A stretch of 57,411 nt of DNA from Streptomyces caeruleatus. Its GTDB lineage: Bacteria; Actinomycetota; Actinomycetes; Streptomycetales; Streptomycetaceae. Under the pieces are notes generated by a model. It made no database searches. It saw only the letters and a program-made list of their open reading frames with translations, and was not told where the DNA came from. Where the stretch lies: positions 1 through 57,411 of the forward strand of contig NZ_KQ948946.1 in the NCBI RefSeq assembly GCF_001514235.1. Direction: 5' to 3'. The position numbers were made by a program, and so were the translations under genes. Shown here piece by piece: positions 40,454-48,419 of the stretch (position 1 is the stretch's first letter; each line of letters begins with the position of its first letter).

Positions 40454-40699
40454 TCAGCCGGTCGGTGTGATCGGCTCCGAGTAGGAGTACGACCGCGACG
40501 CGGAGTTCAGCCGGAAGTCCGGCGAGGACGCGATGAGGTCGACGAACGCCTGGACGATGTCGGCCATCCCCGGGTCGTCGGGGTTGTCGGTCGTCGCCGT
40601 CACGTTGAACGTGACGCCGTACTCGCCGATCGTCGTGAGGCTTTGCGCGGTGACCTTCCACTGACTGGCGGTAGGCCCTTCAGGGGTTCCGAGGGGCAT
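40454..40699 (-). CDS. Phage protein, probable tail/baseplate-associated
   Basis: An 81-aa protein (ASQWKVTAQSLTTIGEYGVTF, then MADIVQAFVDLIASSP) with a beta-rich look. Its start lies at the end of the preceding tail gene. Family not recognised; in this position (between the large tail protein and the endolysin) small fibre-associated or DUF proteins are usual. Confidence 0.6.
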   Translation of the reverse strand: MPLGTPEGPTASQWKVTAQSLTTIGEYGVTFNVTATTDNPDDPGMADIVQAFVDLIASSPDFRLNSASRSYSYSEPITPTG

Positions 40700-41107
40700 T
40701 TAGGGCTCCCTGTTGAAGGTGAAGTGGAATCGCAGGTTGCTGGTGTTCGTCACGGTGAAGATGGAGTTCCGGATGGTGACGATGCCGTCCGTGCCGATGA
40801 CGCACCCGCCGAACCCGGTGACGCCGTTGTCGAACGATCCGCTGATGGTGGATGCGGAGTTGGGGCGCCATGCGGAGGGAGCGGTGCCGACGGTGACGTC
40901 GGCGAATCCGCCGTTCGTGGTCGTGATGTCGCCGCCGGTGCGCTGCACGTAGATGTTCATTTCGACGGTGGCGCCCTGGCGGTTGGCCCAGAAGTTGTTC
41001 AACGTCCAGCCGGACGCGATGACGAAACCGGACGTCGTCTCGTCGTCCAGGGAGTAGTCGTTGAGCCGGTCGGCGGTCATCACCATGCCGGACAGCCATA
41101 CGGTCAC
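40700..41107 (-). CDS. Phage tail/fibre protein
   Basis: From the GTG at 41107 (AAGGAGG just before) this gives 135 residues: MTADRLNDYSLDDETTSGF, then SGWTLNNFWANRQGATVEM and a Thr/Ser-rich, beta-strand-like C-terminal part (FRNSIFTVTN-type strands ending FHFTFNREP). It resembles small tip or fibre proteins of actinophages. It follows the 941-residue tail gene by 10 bp. Confidence 0.65.
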   Translation of the reverse strand: MTVWLSGMVMTADRLNDYSLDDETTSGFVIASGWTLNNFWANRQGATVEMNIYVQRTGGDITTTNGGFADVTVGTAPSAWRPNSASTISGSFDNGVTGFGGCVIGTDGIVTIRNSIFTVTNTSNLRFHFTFNREP

Positions 41108-41117
41108 AGCCGCCTCC

Positions 41118-43943
41118 TTACATCGCCACGTAGACGGGGTGGGCCAGGCTGATGGGCTGGCCGCTTGCATGCGCCTTGGTGACGCCGTTGATGCCGCGGG
41201 TCACGGTGAAGGTCTGGCTGGTCGTGGTCCCGGTACAGGCGGTCACCCGCATGACCTCGCCGCCTGTGCGGACGTCGAACGGGAACTCCGAGGCGTAGGT
41301 GGCCGAGTCGATCCACCGGGCGACCGCGGTGGTGAGCACGTCGACCCCGGTCTCCGAGGCGTCCAGCGCTTCCGCGAGCTGGCATCCGGCGGTGTCCGCG
41401 CGCCCGTAGGTGGTGGAGCCGACCACGCCGGCCGTCCACGGCTCACCGGGCACGCAGTTGAAGGTGATGCGCCAGACGTCCGGGCCGACTTCCTCGGTGT
41501 ATCCGTTGACGAGGACGTCGACGTCGTCGGGGCCGTGGTCATCGGGCACCCGTGTCAGGCGCAGCTTGTCGCCGACGTCGATGCGAAGGATGTCGTCGAT
41601 CATCTGGAAGACGCGGGGGTTGGCCAGGTCGATCGTGACCCGCGTGTACCGGACCCCGTCGTAGGTGCCCAGATGCACACGCATCCTGGCGACCTGGCGG
41701 GCCTGGTCGTCCGTCTCGACGCTGTACGTGTAGGCCTTGTCGTATCGGCCTACACCGCCGTCCTCGGGATCCAGGACGGACAGCTTGCCGTCCTCGCGCA
41801 CCTCCCGGGCCGGGACGGAGCCGTACTCCCTCTTGATGCTGACGTCGTTCTCGGTGAGCTTGTCGTCGTCGACGGGCTTGAAGGGGGCGCTGATCAGCCC
41901 GGCCTTGAAGTCGAGCGTCAGCGCTGGGGGCTGGTTCCACAGCGTGGACTGCCCGCGGTGGATGACCTCGGTCCGGTCCCGGGCATCGAGCAGGTAGCCG
42001 AAGTTCGTGCGCGCGCAGTCGTTCATCAGCTCCAGCAGCTTCTTCGACCCCTGGATGCCCATGCGCTGCTGGAACACCGTCTCCCCGGCGACCGAGGCGA
42101 CGTACCCGGCCTCGGTGGCGAGGCGCACGATGCGGTCCCCGGCACGCTCGCCCTGGAAACCGGTGAACGCGTCGTACATCTCCCCGGCGGTGGGGCCGTT
42201 GCCGTCCCAGTAGGTGATGAACCCGACGGACATGTCGGCTGAGCTGAAGCCCGCACCAGCGACCAGCGACCAGTTCAGGCGGATGTCGCGGACCGCCTTG
42301 AAGACGATGCCGCTCATGTTGCCGGACGCCCGCTGCACCCCGTCGATGTAGACGGCCCAGTCGGTGGTGGTGGCCAGCGGGTCGATGGTCACCCTGATGT
42401 GGTGGCCGCGCCCGTCGAAGATGCCTGCGCTGGTGATGGTGGTGAGGACAAGCCCGCCCGAGGACGTCTCGCCGAACATGCTCCTCAGGACGGTGATCTC
42501 GTTGGTGGTCGCGTCGTAGGAGAGCTGGACGCGGTAGCGGTTGTCGCTGTCGGTTCCCGCGCCCCGGTCGTTGATCGACCACGTGCCGTTGGAGATCTCG
42601 CCGCCGCCACCCATGAAGAAGTCCACGGACCAGGCGGAGGCCGCCGAGGTGCTGTTGGGGACGCCCCCGGACAGCACGCCGATGGTCTCGGCCTTGAGCT
42701 GGAGGACGTCCTCGATCCAGTCCTTGAGCTTGCCGCCCTGCGGGACGGGCGTGTCGCCGCCGAACCCGGTGTCGAGGTAGTACGTCATGTCGCGGCCGCC
42801 GACGAGGGACTTGGCGCCGTCGGAGTCGATGCCGTCGGTAAGCGGCCAGCACTCGATCGGGTTGCTTGCCCGGATGAACCGCAGCAACGCACTGTCGGTG
42901 GGCTTGTTGCCCGCGTCCATCCGGCGCGTCACACCGGCCGGCGCGATGCTGACGTAGTTGTCGTTGCCCGAACGGTCCCGGGTGGGCGGCCAGGCGGGCA
43001 CCTCCCCGGCCATGCGGATGTGCCTGTTGGTGAAGACGGAGGCACTCCCGCCGCGCGACCACGTCAAGCCGGTGGAGTCGGTGAACGTGGTGCCGCCCGG
43101 GGTGGCGGACCGGGTGTTCATGTTGACCTTGACGGTGCTGCCGTCGAGCAGCTTCAGCGCGTAGGCCTTGCCGCGCATCCGGTTCAGGGATCCGCCTGCG
43201 GGGGTGAGGTTGAAGGTGAAGCCGGCACCGATCTCCATGTACGCCGTCCCTGCGTAGACGGAGGTGGTGGAGCCGCCCACGATCGGGTCGCCGAGCAGGT
43301 GCCATTCGGTGTCGTCGACGGTGCGCCCGGTGTAGAACCGCAGTTCGTAGCCGCCCGCCCCGTTGTTGATGTCGAGGGTGACGCGCAGCGCCAGCCGCTG
43401 CCCGTTGTACGCCTTGAGCGTCTCGGTAGCGGCCTGCGTGACGCGGCTGGCGAACGTGCCGTCGGGGGACCACAGGAACGTCAGGACGCCGTCGAGGATC
43501 TCCAGGGCCCAGCAGTCGTTCGCGCTGGGCACGTACCGCAGGGCCAGCATCTGGGACTCCGACCAGTCCTCAAGGGCGATGTCCAGGCGCAGGTCGAAGT
43601 CGCCGGTGACGTCCAGGGCGGCGTTGTCGTTGACGAACAGCGAGTTGTAGTCGAGGCCTCCGGGGAGCTCGGCCCACGGCGAGCCGACCTTGTAGCCGAA
43701 CCGGAAACCGGTGTTGCGGCCGATCAGGTCATACAGCGCGGACTGCGGGGCGCGGGGCGCGTACTTGTAGCCGCGGCTGTCGAGGACGCATTCGCAGCTG
43801 GTCGGCTCCGCTGCAGAGGAGGACTCGGCGGACAGGCCGCGGGTGACGGTCACCGTAGACGTGGAGCGGACGTCTTGGCTGATGTCGTTCCACGCCCCGC
43901 TGTAGAACAGGTCGGCCCAGATGGGCGGGGGCAGGCTCGGCAT
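41118..43943 (-). CDS. Large minor tail protein with LamG-like domains
   Basis: The 941-aa protein starts PSLPPPIWADLFYSGAWNDI and ends near ISLAHPVYVAM. The N-terminal 130 residues resemble phage tail-tip (distal-tail-like) domains; two concanavalin/LamG-like sandwiches follow (about 130-310: FDLRLDIALEDWSESQMLALRY, and about 430-610: GHHIRVTIDPLATTTDWAVYIDG), then an alpha/beta tail-protein region (TEAGYVASVAGETVFQQRMG) and a C-terminal beta domain (TTSQTFTVTRGINGVTKAHASG). The LamG repeats are probably sugar-binding and may contact the host envelope. It overlaps the tape-measure stop by 1 bp. Confidence 0.85.
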   Translation of the reverse strand: MPSLPPPIWADLFYSGAWNDISQDVRSTSTVTVTRGLSAESSSAAEPTSCECVLDSRGYKYAPRAPQSALYDLIGRNTGFRFGYKVGSPWAELPGGLDYNSLFVNDNAALDVTGDFDLRLDIALEDWSESQMLALRYVPSANDCWALEILDGVLTFLWSPDGTFASRVTQAATETLKAYNGQRLALRVTLDINNGAGGYELRFYTGRTVDDTEWHLLGDPIVGGSTTSVYAGTAYMEIGAGFTFNLTPAGGSLNRMRGKAYALKLLDGSTVKVNMNTRSATPGGTTFTDSTGLTWSRGGSASVFTNRHIRMAGEVPAWPPTRDRSGNDNYVSIAPAGVTRRMDAGNKPTDSALLRFIRASNPIECWPLTDGIDSDGAKSLVGGRDMTYYLDTGFGGDTPVPQGGKLKDWIEDVLQLKAETIGVLSGGVPNSTSAASAWSVDFFMGGGGEISNGTWSINDRGAGTDSDNRYRVQLSYDATTNEITVLRSMFGETSSGGLVLTTITSAGIFDGRGHHIRVTIDPLATTTDWAVYIDGVQRASGNMSGIVFKAVRDIRLNWSLVAGAGFSSADMSVGFITYWDGNGPTAGEMYDAFTGFQGERAGDRIVRLATEAGYVASVAGETVFQQRMGIQGSKKLLELMNDCARTNFGYLLDARDRTEVIHRGQSTLWNQPPALTLDFKAGLISAPFKPVDDDKLTENDVSIKREYGSVPAREVREDGKLSVLDPEDGGVGRYDKAYTYSVETDDQARQVARMRVHLGTYDGVRYTRVTIDLANPRVFQMIDDILRIDVGDKLRLTRVPDDHGPDDVDVLVNGYTEEVGPDVWRITFNCVPGEPWTAGVVGSTTYGRADTAGCQLAEALDASETGVDVLTTAVARWIDSATYASEFPFDVRTGGEVMRVTACTGTTTSQTFTVTRGINGVTKAHASGQPISLAHPVYVAM

Positions 43944-45526
43944 CAGTAACCTCCCGCGTACTTGACGATGTCGCCTCCGGACGTGACCCGGACGTTCTCC
44001 TGAAGGAACTCACGGAAGCCGCCGCCGTTGATCTGGAGCACGATCGGGCGCCCTCCGTCTCCCTGCATGTTCAGCAGGCCCTGGAGCTTGCTCAGGGGAA
44101 GCACGGCCTCCTGCTCTCGGCCTTCACCGATCATGGCCAGGGTCGGCCCGGTGGTGACGCCGCCCTCGGCGAGGTAGGGGATGTAAGGGATGAAGGGGAT
44201 GTCGACGCCCGGGATGCTGTTGGCCCCGGCGATCAGCTTGTTCACGCCATAGATGCCGTCGTTGAGCAGGCCGATGATTCCGTTGAGTGCCCACTTCAGG
44301 CCGTCGGTGACGCCATCCCACATGCCCTCGAAGAATCCGCCGATCTTCGAAACCCAACCAGAGACCGACTTGGAGATGTTGCTCCACTGGGTGGAGATCC
44401 AGCCGGTGATCGCACCCCAGTTCTTGATGATGATGCCCAGCGGGGTGAAGTTGAAGAAGATCGTCTTCACCATGTCGACAGCCCAGTTAAAGATGCCGAC
44501 GATGTCGTCCCACAGTCCCTTCAGCCAGTCCCAGACCGCGCTGAAGATCTTGATGGTCCACGCCTTGATCGTGTCCCAGTTCTTGATGATCACGACTGCC
44601 AGACCTACGACAGCCGCGATGATCAGCGCGATCGGCCAGATGGACAGCAGCCACGCGGCCGCCATAGTGATCGCGCTCAGGGTGGCGGATGCAGCCATGG
44701 CGATCCAGGAACCCACCCATGCCGCCGCCGTGGCGATGGCCGAGCCGACAGCGGTCGCGGCGGTGGCGACGGTCCCGGCCCCGAACAGGGCGAAGGTGCC
44801 GATGAGACCGAACAGCGCGGTACCGATCTGCGAGATCGTGCCGACCCAGCTGCCCATGACGCCCGCACCGACCTGGTTGCGCTGTGCCTCGTTGAGGTCG
44901 ATCTGCGCGCCCTTGGCGTCGATGGCCGCCTGCTTGCCGTCGAGCTGGGCCTGGTTGTAGTCCTCGGTCGCCTGCTTGCCGTCGAGCTTGGCCTGCTTGG
45001 CATCCGCGTCCGCCTGGGTCAGGTCGATCTGCGCCTGCTCAGCCTCAAGGGAGTTGGGACCGAACTCCTTGACCGCGTCGTTGTACTCCTTCTGGGCAAC
45101 CTTCTGGTCGAGCAGGGCCTGCTTGAGGTCGATGCCGGACTGGACGCCGTCCACCTGCGCCTGGTTGGCATCGATCTGGGACTGCTTCATGTCCTGGTTG
45201 GCCTGCTTGACGTCGAGCGCGGCCTGGGCGACGTCGTTCTGTGCGCGCGCGAGGTCGTCGGCGCGCTGCTCTCCCGTGTTCCAGAGGTCGACGGCGCCGT
45301 TGACGATGTCGCCCATGCTGGCGAACGCGCCTGCGGCCCCGAGCGCTCCGACGCCGACCTTGTCCATGCTGCTGGCGAGACCGCCGGCCTGGCTGTCCGC
45401 CTGGTTGAGGTCGCCGCTGGCAGAGCTGGCCGCGTCGCCCAGTCCGTCGATGCTGGTGGTTGCGTCATTGATCGTTGCGGACGTGTTGCCGATGTCCGCG
45501 GCGATCTCAACTGTCACGTCGGACAT
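43943..45526 (-). CDS. Tape measure protein
   Basis: From the ATG at 45526 (GGGGGGTGACGAGC before it) the product is 527 residues; a GTG three codons upstream is the alternative. The first 80 residues are a typical N-terminus (EIAADIGNTSATINDATTS), then a long helical, Gln/Asp/Lys-rich coiled-coil of residues about 95-220, followed by several hydrophobic stretches (about 230-330), and a Gly-rich C-terminal part. Tail length scales with tape-measure length in siphoviruses, so a short tail of the order of 80 nm is inferred. The start overlaps the end of the T-frame chaperone extension. Confidence 0.87.
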   Translation of the reverse strand: MSDVTVEIAADIGNTSATINDATTSIDGLGDAASSASGDLNQADSQAGGLASSMDKVGVGALGAAGAFASMGDIVNGAVDLWNTGEQRADDLARAQNDVAQAALDVKQANQDMKQSQIDANQAQVDGVQSGIDLKQALLDQKVAQKEYNDAVKEFGPNSLEAEQAQIDLTQADADAKQAKLDGKQATEDYNQAQLDGKQAAIDAKGAQIDLNEAQRNQVGAGVMGSWVGTISQIGTALFGLIGTFALFGAGTVATAATAVGSAIATAAAWVGSWIAMAASATLSAITMAAAWLLSIWPIALIIAAVVGLAVVIIKNWDTIKAWTIKIFSAVWDWLKGLWDDIVGIFNWAVDMVKTIFFNFTPLGIIIKNWGAITGWISTQWSNISKSVSGWVSKIGGFFEGMWDGVTDGLKWALNGIIGLLNDGIYGVNKLIAGANSIPGVDIPFIPYIPYLAEGGVTTGPTLAMIGEGREQEAVLPLSKLQGLLNMQGDGGRPIVLQINGGGFREFLQENVRVTSGGDIVKYAGGY

Positions 45527-45851
45527 GCTCGTCACCCCCCATCGACCTGTTGATGCCGCGGATGGCCGCGAGCATTTCTTGCGGCCCCTTCCGTTCGGTT
45601 CCGTAGGGCAGCAGGAAGTCCTGCGGTGTGAATCTCTTGCTGCCCTTGCCCCGGTTGGCGTTGGCGATGGTGGCGGCGATGGTGGCCGCCTGGATGTCGT
45701 GTCGGCGCCTGCCGAGTGGGCCGGTGATTTTCTCGAAGGCCATCCACTCGGTCAGTTCGGCCGAACCCAGCCGGGAGTCGAGGTCGGCCACCGTCATCCC
45801 GAGATGCTCCGCTAGTCGGAAACGGAAGAGCCGCTCTGGGCGGCGTCGGAG
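45507..45851 (-). CDS. Tail assembly chaperone, T extension (read through -1 frameshift)
   Basis: This frame has no own start; it is reached by a -1 slip at the end of the G gene and reads KLRRRPERLFRFRLAEHLG, then MTVADLDSRLGSAELTEWMAF, which resembles DUF4035/tail assembly protein T. It ends GINRSMGGDEHVRRDS at 45507, overlapping the tape-measure start. The fused G-T protein would be about 238 residues. As in lambda G/GT, both forms should be needed for tail assembly in a fixed ratio. Confidence 0.85.
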   Translation of the reverse strand, partial: LRRRPERLFRFRLAEHLGMTVADLDSRLGSAELTEWMAFEKITGPLGRRRHDIQAATIAATIANANRGKGSKRFTPQDFLLPYGTERKGPQEMLAAIRGINRSMGGDEHVRRDS

Positions 45852-46222
45852 TTTCCCTCTGCTTCCTTCACGGCGAACCGGCCCATGCGTGAGAGCTCCT
45901 GGACCTTGGCTGCCAGCCGCTCGATCACCGCGCCGGACTTCTTGCTCAGCTCGCCGATCTCCTTGTTGGTGTAGAGCCGCTCGAAGTTCTCGTCCACCAG
46001 TCCGAAGGCGACAAGCTTCTCTCGGTACGTCTTGAGCGACTCGATCCGCAGCTGTGGGCTCTGGCCGTTGGCGACGACGCTGCCAGCCTCGATGTAGCCC
46101 CGGTCGGCGGCCGTCAGCTCCATGAGACGGACCATCGCGCCCTCGCCCCACTCGGGCACGGGCACGTCCTCCCACGTCCGGTCCACGGCGGAGTTGATCT
46201 GTGCCTTCGTCAGTAGTGCCAT
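45812..46222 (-). CDS. Tail assembly chaperone G
   Basis: The 136-aa protein (MALLTKAQINSAVDRTWEDVP, then AADRGYIEAGSVVANGQSP) sits between the tail tube and the tape-measure gene, the usual place of the siphovirus G chaperone. The last ~10 codons contain the GGGAAAC slippery site; without slippage translation ends GSSVSD at 45812. The two products keep the tape measure soluble and recruit tail tube protein in the lambda model. Confidence 0.85.
   Translation of the reverse strand: MALLTKAQINSAVDRTWEDVPVPEWGEGAMVRLMELTAADRGYIEAGSVVANGQSPQLRIESLKTYREKLVAFGLVDENFERLYTNKEIGELSKKSGAVIERLAAKVQELSRMGRFAVKEAEGNSDAAQSGSSVSD
45851..45857 (-). promoter_or_regulatory. -1 ribosomal frameshift heptamer GGGAAAC
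   Basis: On the minus strand the G frame reads GAG GGA AAC TCC; the heptamer G GGA AAC is an ideal X XXY YYZ slippery sequence. A -1 slip continues into the T frame as GGG AAA CTC CGA. The lambda equivalent is GGGAAAG. The following 60 nt are GC-rich and could form a stimulatory structure. Confidence 0.9.
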
Positions 46223-46244
46223 GGTGCGTTGTTCCCCGTTCTCG

Positions 46245-46679
46245 TCAGGCGCCAGTCGCGGACAGCACAGGCTTGCCGGAGATCTTGAACGTGGCCGTCC
46301 GCTCCATCTTGTCGTCGTGCGGGAACTCGTCTCCGAGGCTGGTGATCAGAGCGGAGAACTCCCATGTGTGCTCGTCCGCCTTCCCCGGGAGGATGACGAC
46401 CTGGTACTCACGCAGGTCGTCCTCCTCGAAGTCGTCGTCGAGCGCCTGGTGGGTCGTGTCGCCGGGGTCGTAGTTGATGGTGATCTCGACTTCCCCGCCG
46501 TCCTTCAGGCCCTTGACGAACTCCCGGTACTTGTCGGGGGAGTCGTGGGCGGTGACCTCGATGGCCTCCCTCGACCTCGAAGGACCGGAAACGTCCGAGA
46601 TGTTGGCGACGGCCACGAAGGTCCCGGCGCCGTTGGAGTCACGCTTGAGCTGGGTACCGAATGCGTCAAGACCGGCCAT
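46245..46679 (-). CDS. Major tail tube protein
   Basis: The 144-aa protein (MAGLDAFGTQLKRDSNGAG, VANISDVSGPSRSREAIEVTAHDS, EVEITINYDPGDTTHQAL, ERTATFKISGKPVLS) shows the features of siphovirus major tail (tube) proteins of the TP901-1/phi13 type. Position between the tail terminator and the chaperones agrees. It is expected at high copy number. Confidence 0.88.
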   Translation of the reverse strand: MAGLDAFGTQLKRDSNGAGTFVAVANISDVSGPSRSREAIEVTAHDSPDKYREFVKGLKDGGEVEITINYDPGDTTHQALDDDFEEDDLREYQVVILPGKADEHTWEFSALITSLGDEFPHDDKMERTATFKISGKPVLSATGA

Positions 46680-46735
46680 GGTCTCCGCCCTTCTGAGTTT
46701 GTCCGGCGCTTTGCGGCCGGTCGTGGATCGAGCGA

Positions 46736-47164
46736 TTACGCGGGGGCGACCTCAGTGCCGACCCGGAACGTCATCGGTACGTGCCGGATGTCGCCCGGGG
46801 GCTCGGGATCCTTGAGCGTCTGCAGGGACACGAACCGCGTCCACCGGTGGACGTGGCCCTCGATGGTCAGCGGTGTGTGGTCCAGGACCTGGAGCACACG
46901 GGCCGCGATCGTGAGGCTTGTGGCGAAGCCGCGGTTCTGGTCCCAGATGTGCAAGGTCTCCAGCACCTCGGAGCCGAACCGGTCGTGCGCGTTGGACGGG
47001 GTCTCCACCGCCTCACCGATGACGATGTACGGGTACGGCTGCTTCTCGTTGACCCAGTCGAAGACGCCCTTGATCAGGTCCATGAGCGGCGCGTCGGCCA
47101 GCAGCGCGTTACGCAGGCCGTCCTGCGTGGGCAGCGCAGCCAGCCCCGGAATGGGGCTGCTCAC
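46736..47164 (-). CDS. Tail terminator / DUF3168-like protein
   Basis: From the GTG at 47164 (overlapping the stop of the HK97 gp10-like gene) a 142-residue protein: LRNALLADAPLMDLIKGVFDWV, PYIVIGEAVETPSNAHDRFG, LHIWDQNRGFATSLTIAARVLQVL and ADVAPA-like end. The pattern fits DUF3168 tail-completion proteins, which cap the tail tube. Confidence 0.82.
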   Translation of the reverse strand: MSSPIPGLAALPTQDGLRNALLADAPLMDLIKGVFDWVNEKQPYPYIVIGEAVETPSNAHDRFGSEVLETLHIWDQNRGFATSLTIAARVLQVLDHTPLTIEGHVHRWTRFVSLQTLKDPEPPGDIRHVPMTFRVGTEVAPA

Positions 47165-47541
47165 CGCAGGGCCCGCCGTACTTCTTCCGTCAGCCGGGCT
47201 GCGAAGCGGCTCCGCTCCCGCTCCAGCGCCGGATACAGCGACGGCTGCGCGGGCCGCCTGCGGGTACCGAACTCGACATAGGTGGCGTAGGAGTTCTCGG
47301 GGCCGAACCAGCCGACATCGGCGACCAGGCCGCCCTCGCGGAATCGGATGTCGACGGCGTCCTTGAGGTGGTGGCTGTCGCCGCCCCTCGTGTCGACCGG
47401 CACGTTGCGCTTGACGTCGTCGCGCACCGCCTCGGCCGACTCCTTCACGGCCTCCACCACGGAATCCTTGATCTGGTCGGGCAGGTCCTGGAGGCGTTCC
47501 TTCAGTCGAGCTGTGCCGGTGACCCTTACCGATGCCGCCAT
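47161..47541 (-). CDS. HK97 gp10-like head-tail joining protein
   Basis: From the ATG at 47541 with GGAGGTGACG before it, this is 126 residues: ARLKERLQDLPDQIKDSVVEAV, HLKDAVDIRFREGGLVADVGW, YATYVEFGTRRRPAQPSLYPAL and LTEEVRRALR. The VEFGTRRRPAQP motif is typical of the gp10 family, which joins head and tail. GTGA overlap with the tail terminator gene. Confidence 0.9.
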   Translation of the reverse strand: MAASVRVTGTARLKERLQDLPDQIKDSVVEAVKESAEAVRDDVKRNVPVDTRGGDSHHLKDAVDIRFREGGLVADVGWFGPENSYATYVEFGTRRRPAQPSLYPALERERSRFAARLTEEVRRALR

Positions 47542-47546
47542 CGCCG

Positions 47547-47726
47547 TCACCTCCTGCTGATCTGCTTGCGGATGGTGTGCAGTTCGCCGGCGACGGCGAG
47601 CAGGGCCCACGCGATGGCACGCGGCACGTCTACGCGGGCGTTGTCGGCGAGGGCTTCCTCGGCACGGGCGCGGCACTCCTGCGCCTCCAGCTGCGGGAGG
47701 CGCGGCCGCTCCTGCCCGGCCGTCAC
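47547..47726 (-). CDS. Small phage connector-region protein
   Basis: A 59-codon frame, easily missed because it is short: GTG at 47726, MTAGQERPRLPQLEAQECRA, then a helical Ala-rich part (AIAWALLAVAGELHTIRKQ) ending ISRR. It overlaps the stop of the upstream gene (GTGA at 47723-47726) and ends 5 bp before the gp10 start, so it fills an otherwise non-coding gap in an operon with no gaps. Function unknown; it may be a small tail-completion or adaptor protein. Confidence 0.75.
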   Translation of the reverse strand: MTAGQERPRLPQLEAQECRARAEEALADNARVDVPRAIAWALLAVAGELHTIRKQISRR

Positions 47727-48061
47727 GTGCCCAGCTCGAAGGGGCGGACCGTCAGGGAGGTGACGCCGCTGTAGGTGATTGCGGCCCGGCCGTTCGAGCC
47801 GCGGAAGACGTTGGAGAGCGGGATGATGGCGTGCTTCCCGGCAGCCACAGCCACCGCGGTGTCCGCGACGGCAAGCCCGGACACCGTGCCCGGGGTGGCG
47901 ATGGTGACGGTGATGGAGCCGCCGGAGCCGTTGTTGACGTACAGGAACCGACCGGGGCCGACCGGGGCGGTGTCCCCGCCGGCGTTGGCCGCGGTCGCCG
48001 CGGCCGCGACATCGGCGGTACCGGTGGCGACCGGCACCGTGGTGAGGCTGAGGTCAGCCAT
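47723..48061 (-). CDS. Phage head-region protein, decoration-like
   Basis: From the ATG at 48061 (AAGGAGAAGGGG before it) this is 112 aa: MADLSLTTVPVATGTADVAA, GPGRFLYVNNGSGGSITVTI and TYSGVTSLTVRPFELGT. It is Ala/Thr/Val-rich and beta-like. Related small proteins in actinophage head clusters are often capsid decoration or tail proteins; I cannot decide between these. Confidence 0.68.
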   Translation of the reverse strand: MADLSLTTVPVATGTADVAAAATAANAGGDTAPVGPGRFLYVNNGSGGSITVTIATPGTVSGLAVADTAVAVAAGKHAIIPLSNVFRGSNGRAAITYSGVTSLTVRPFELGT

Positions 48062-48419
48062 CGGGTTCCCCTTCTCCTTGAGTGAGCTCGACAAGAGCCT
48101 TGCTGTAGACGGGCGTTGATGGCTGCACGACGGACTGCACACGGAACACCTGGTCGTTGCCGAGCGCGTCGGTACCGCGCAGCTCGTCGCCGCGGCGGAC
48201 GTCCGCGCTCGGCAGCATGAAGATGTCGTGCGAATGCCGGGACAGGGTCGATGCCGCGACCATCCGCTCGGTCGGGGAGGGCTGGTCGACCTTGGCCCGC
48301 ACCGTGCCCTTGAGGACCAGCGTCGTTGTCTGCCCGCCGTGCCCGTCGTCGGCAGTCTCAGGCCGGTGCACCTCCAGCCGACGGTTGAGGTACCGGCCGA
48401 TGCTGCCGCGGCCTCTCAC
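48054..48419 (-). CDS. Head-tail adaptor / closure protein
   Basis: The 121-aa protein starts at GTG 48419 and shows RGSIGRYLNRRLEVHRPETA, TTTLVLKGTVRAKVDQPS and VFRVQSVVQPSTPVYSKALVEL. This is the arrangement of SPP1 gp16-like head closure proteins. The start overlaps the stop of the preceding connector gene by 4 bp, and its stop overlaps the next gene's start region. Confidence 0.75.
   Translation of the reverse strand: MRGRGSIGRYLNRRLEVHRPETADDGHGGQTTTLVLKGTVRAKVDQPSPTERMVAASTLSRHSHDIFMLPSADVRRGDELRGTDALGNDQVFRVQSVVQPSTPVYSKALVELTQGEGEPDG

Noticed and set aside
39782..41152. Long plus-strand frame opposite the lysis genes
   Set aside because: Antisense to the endolysin and tail genes; the composition is that of a reverse-complement shadow.
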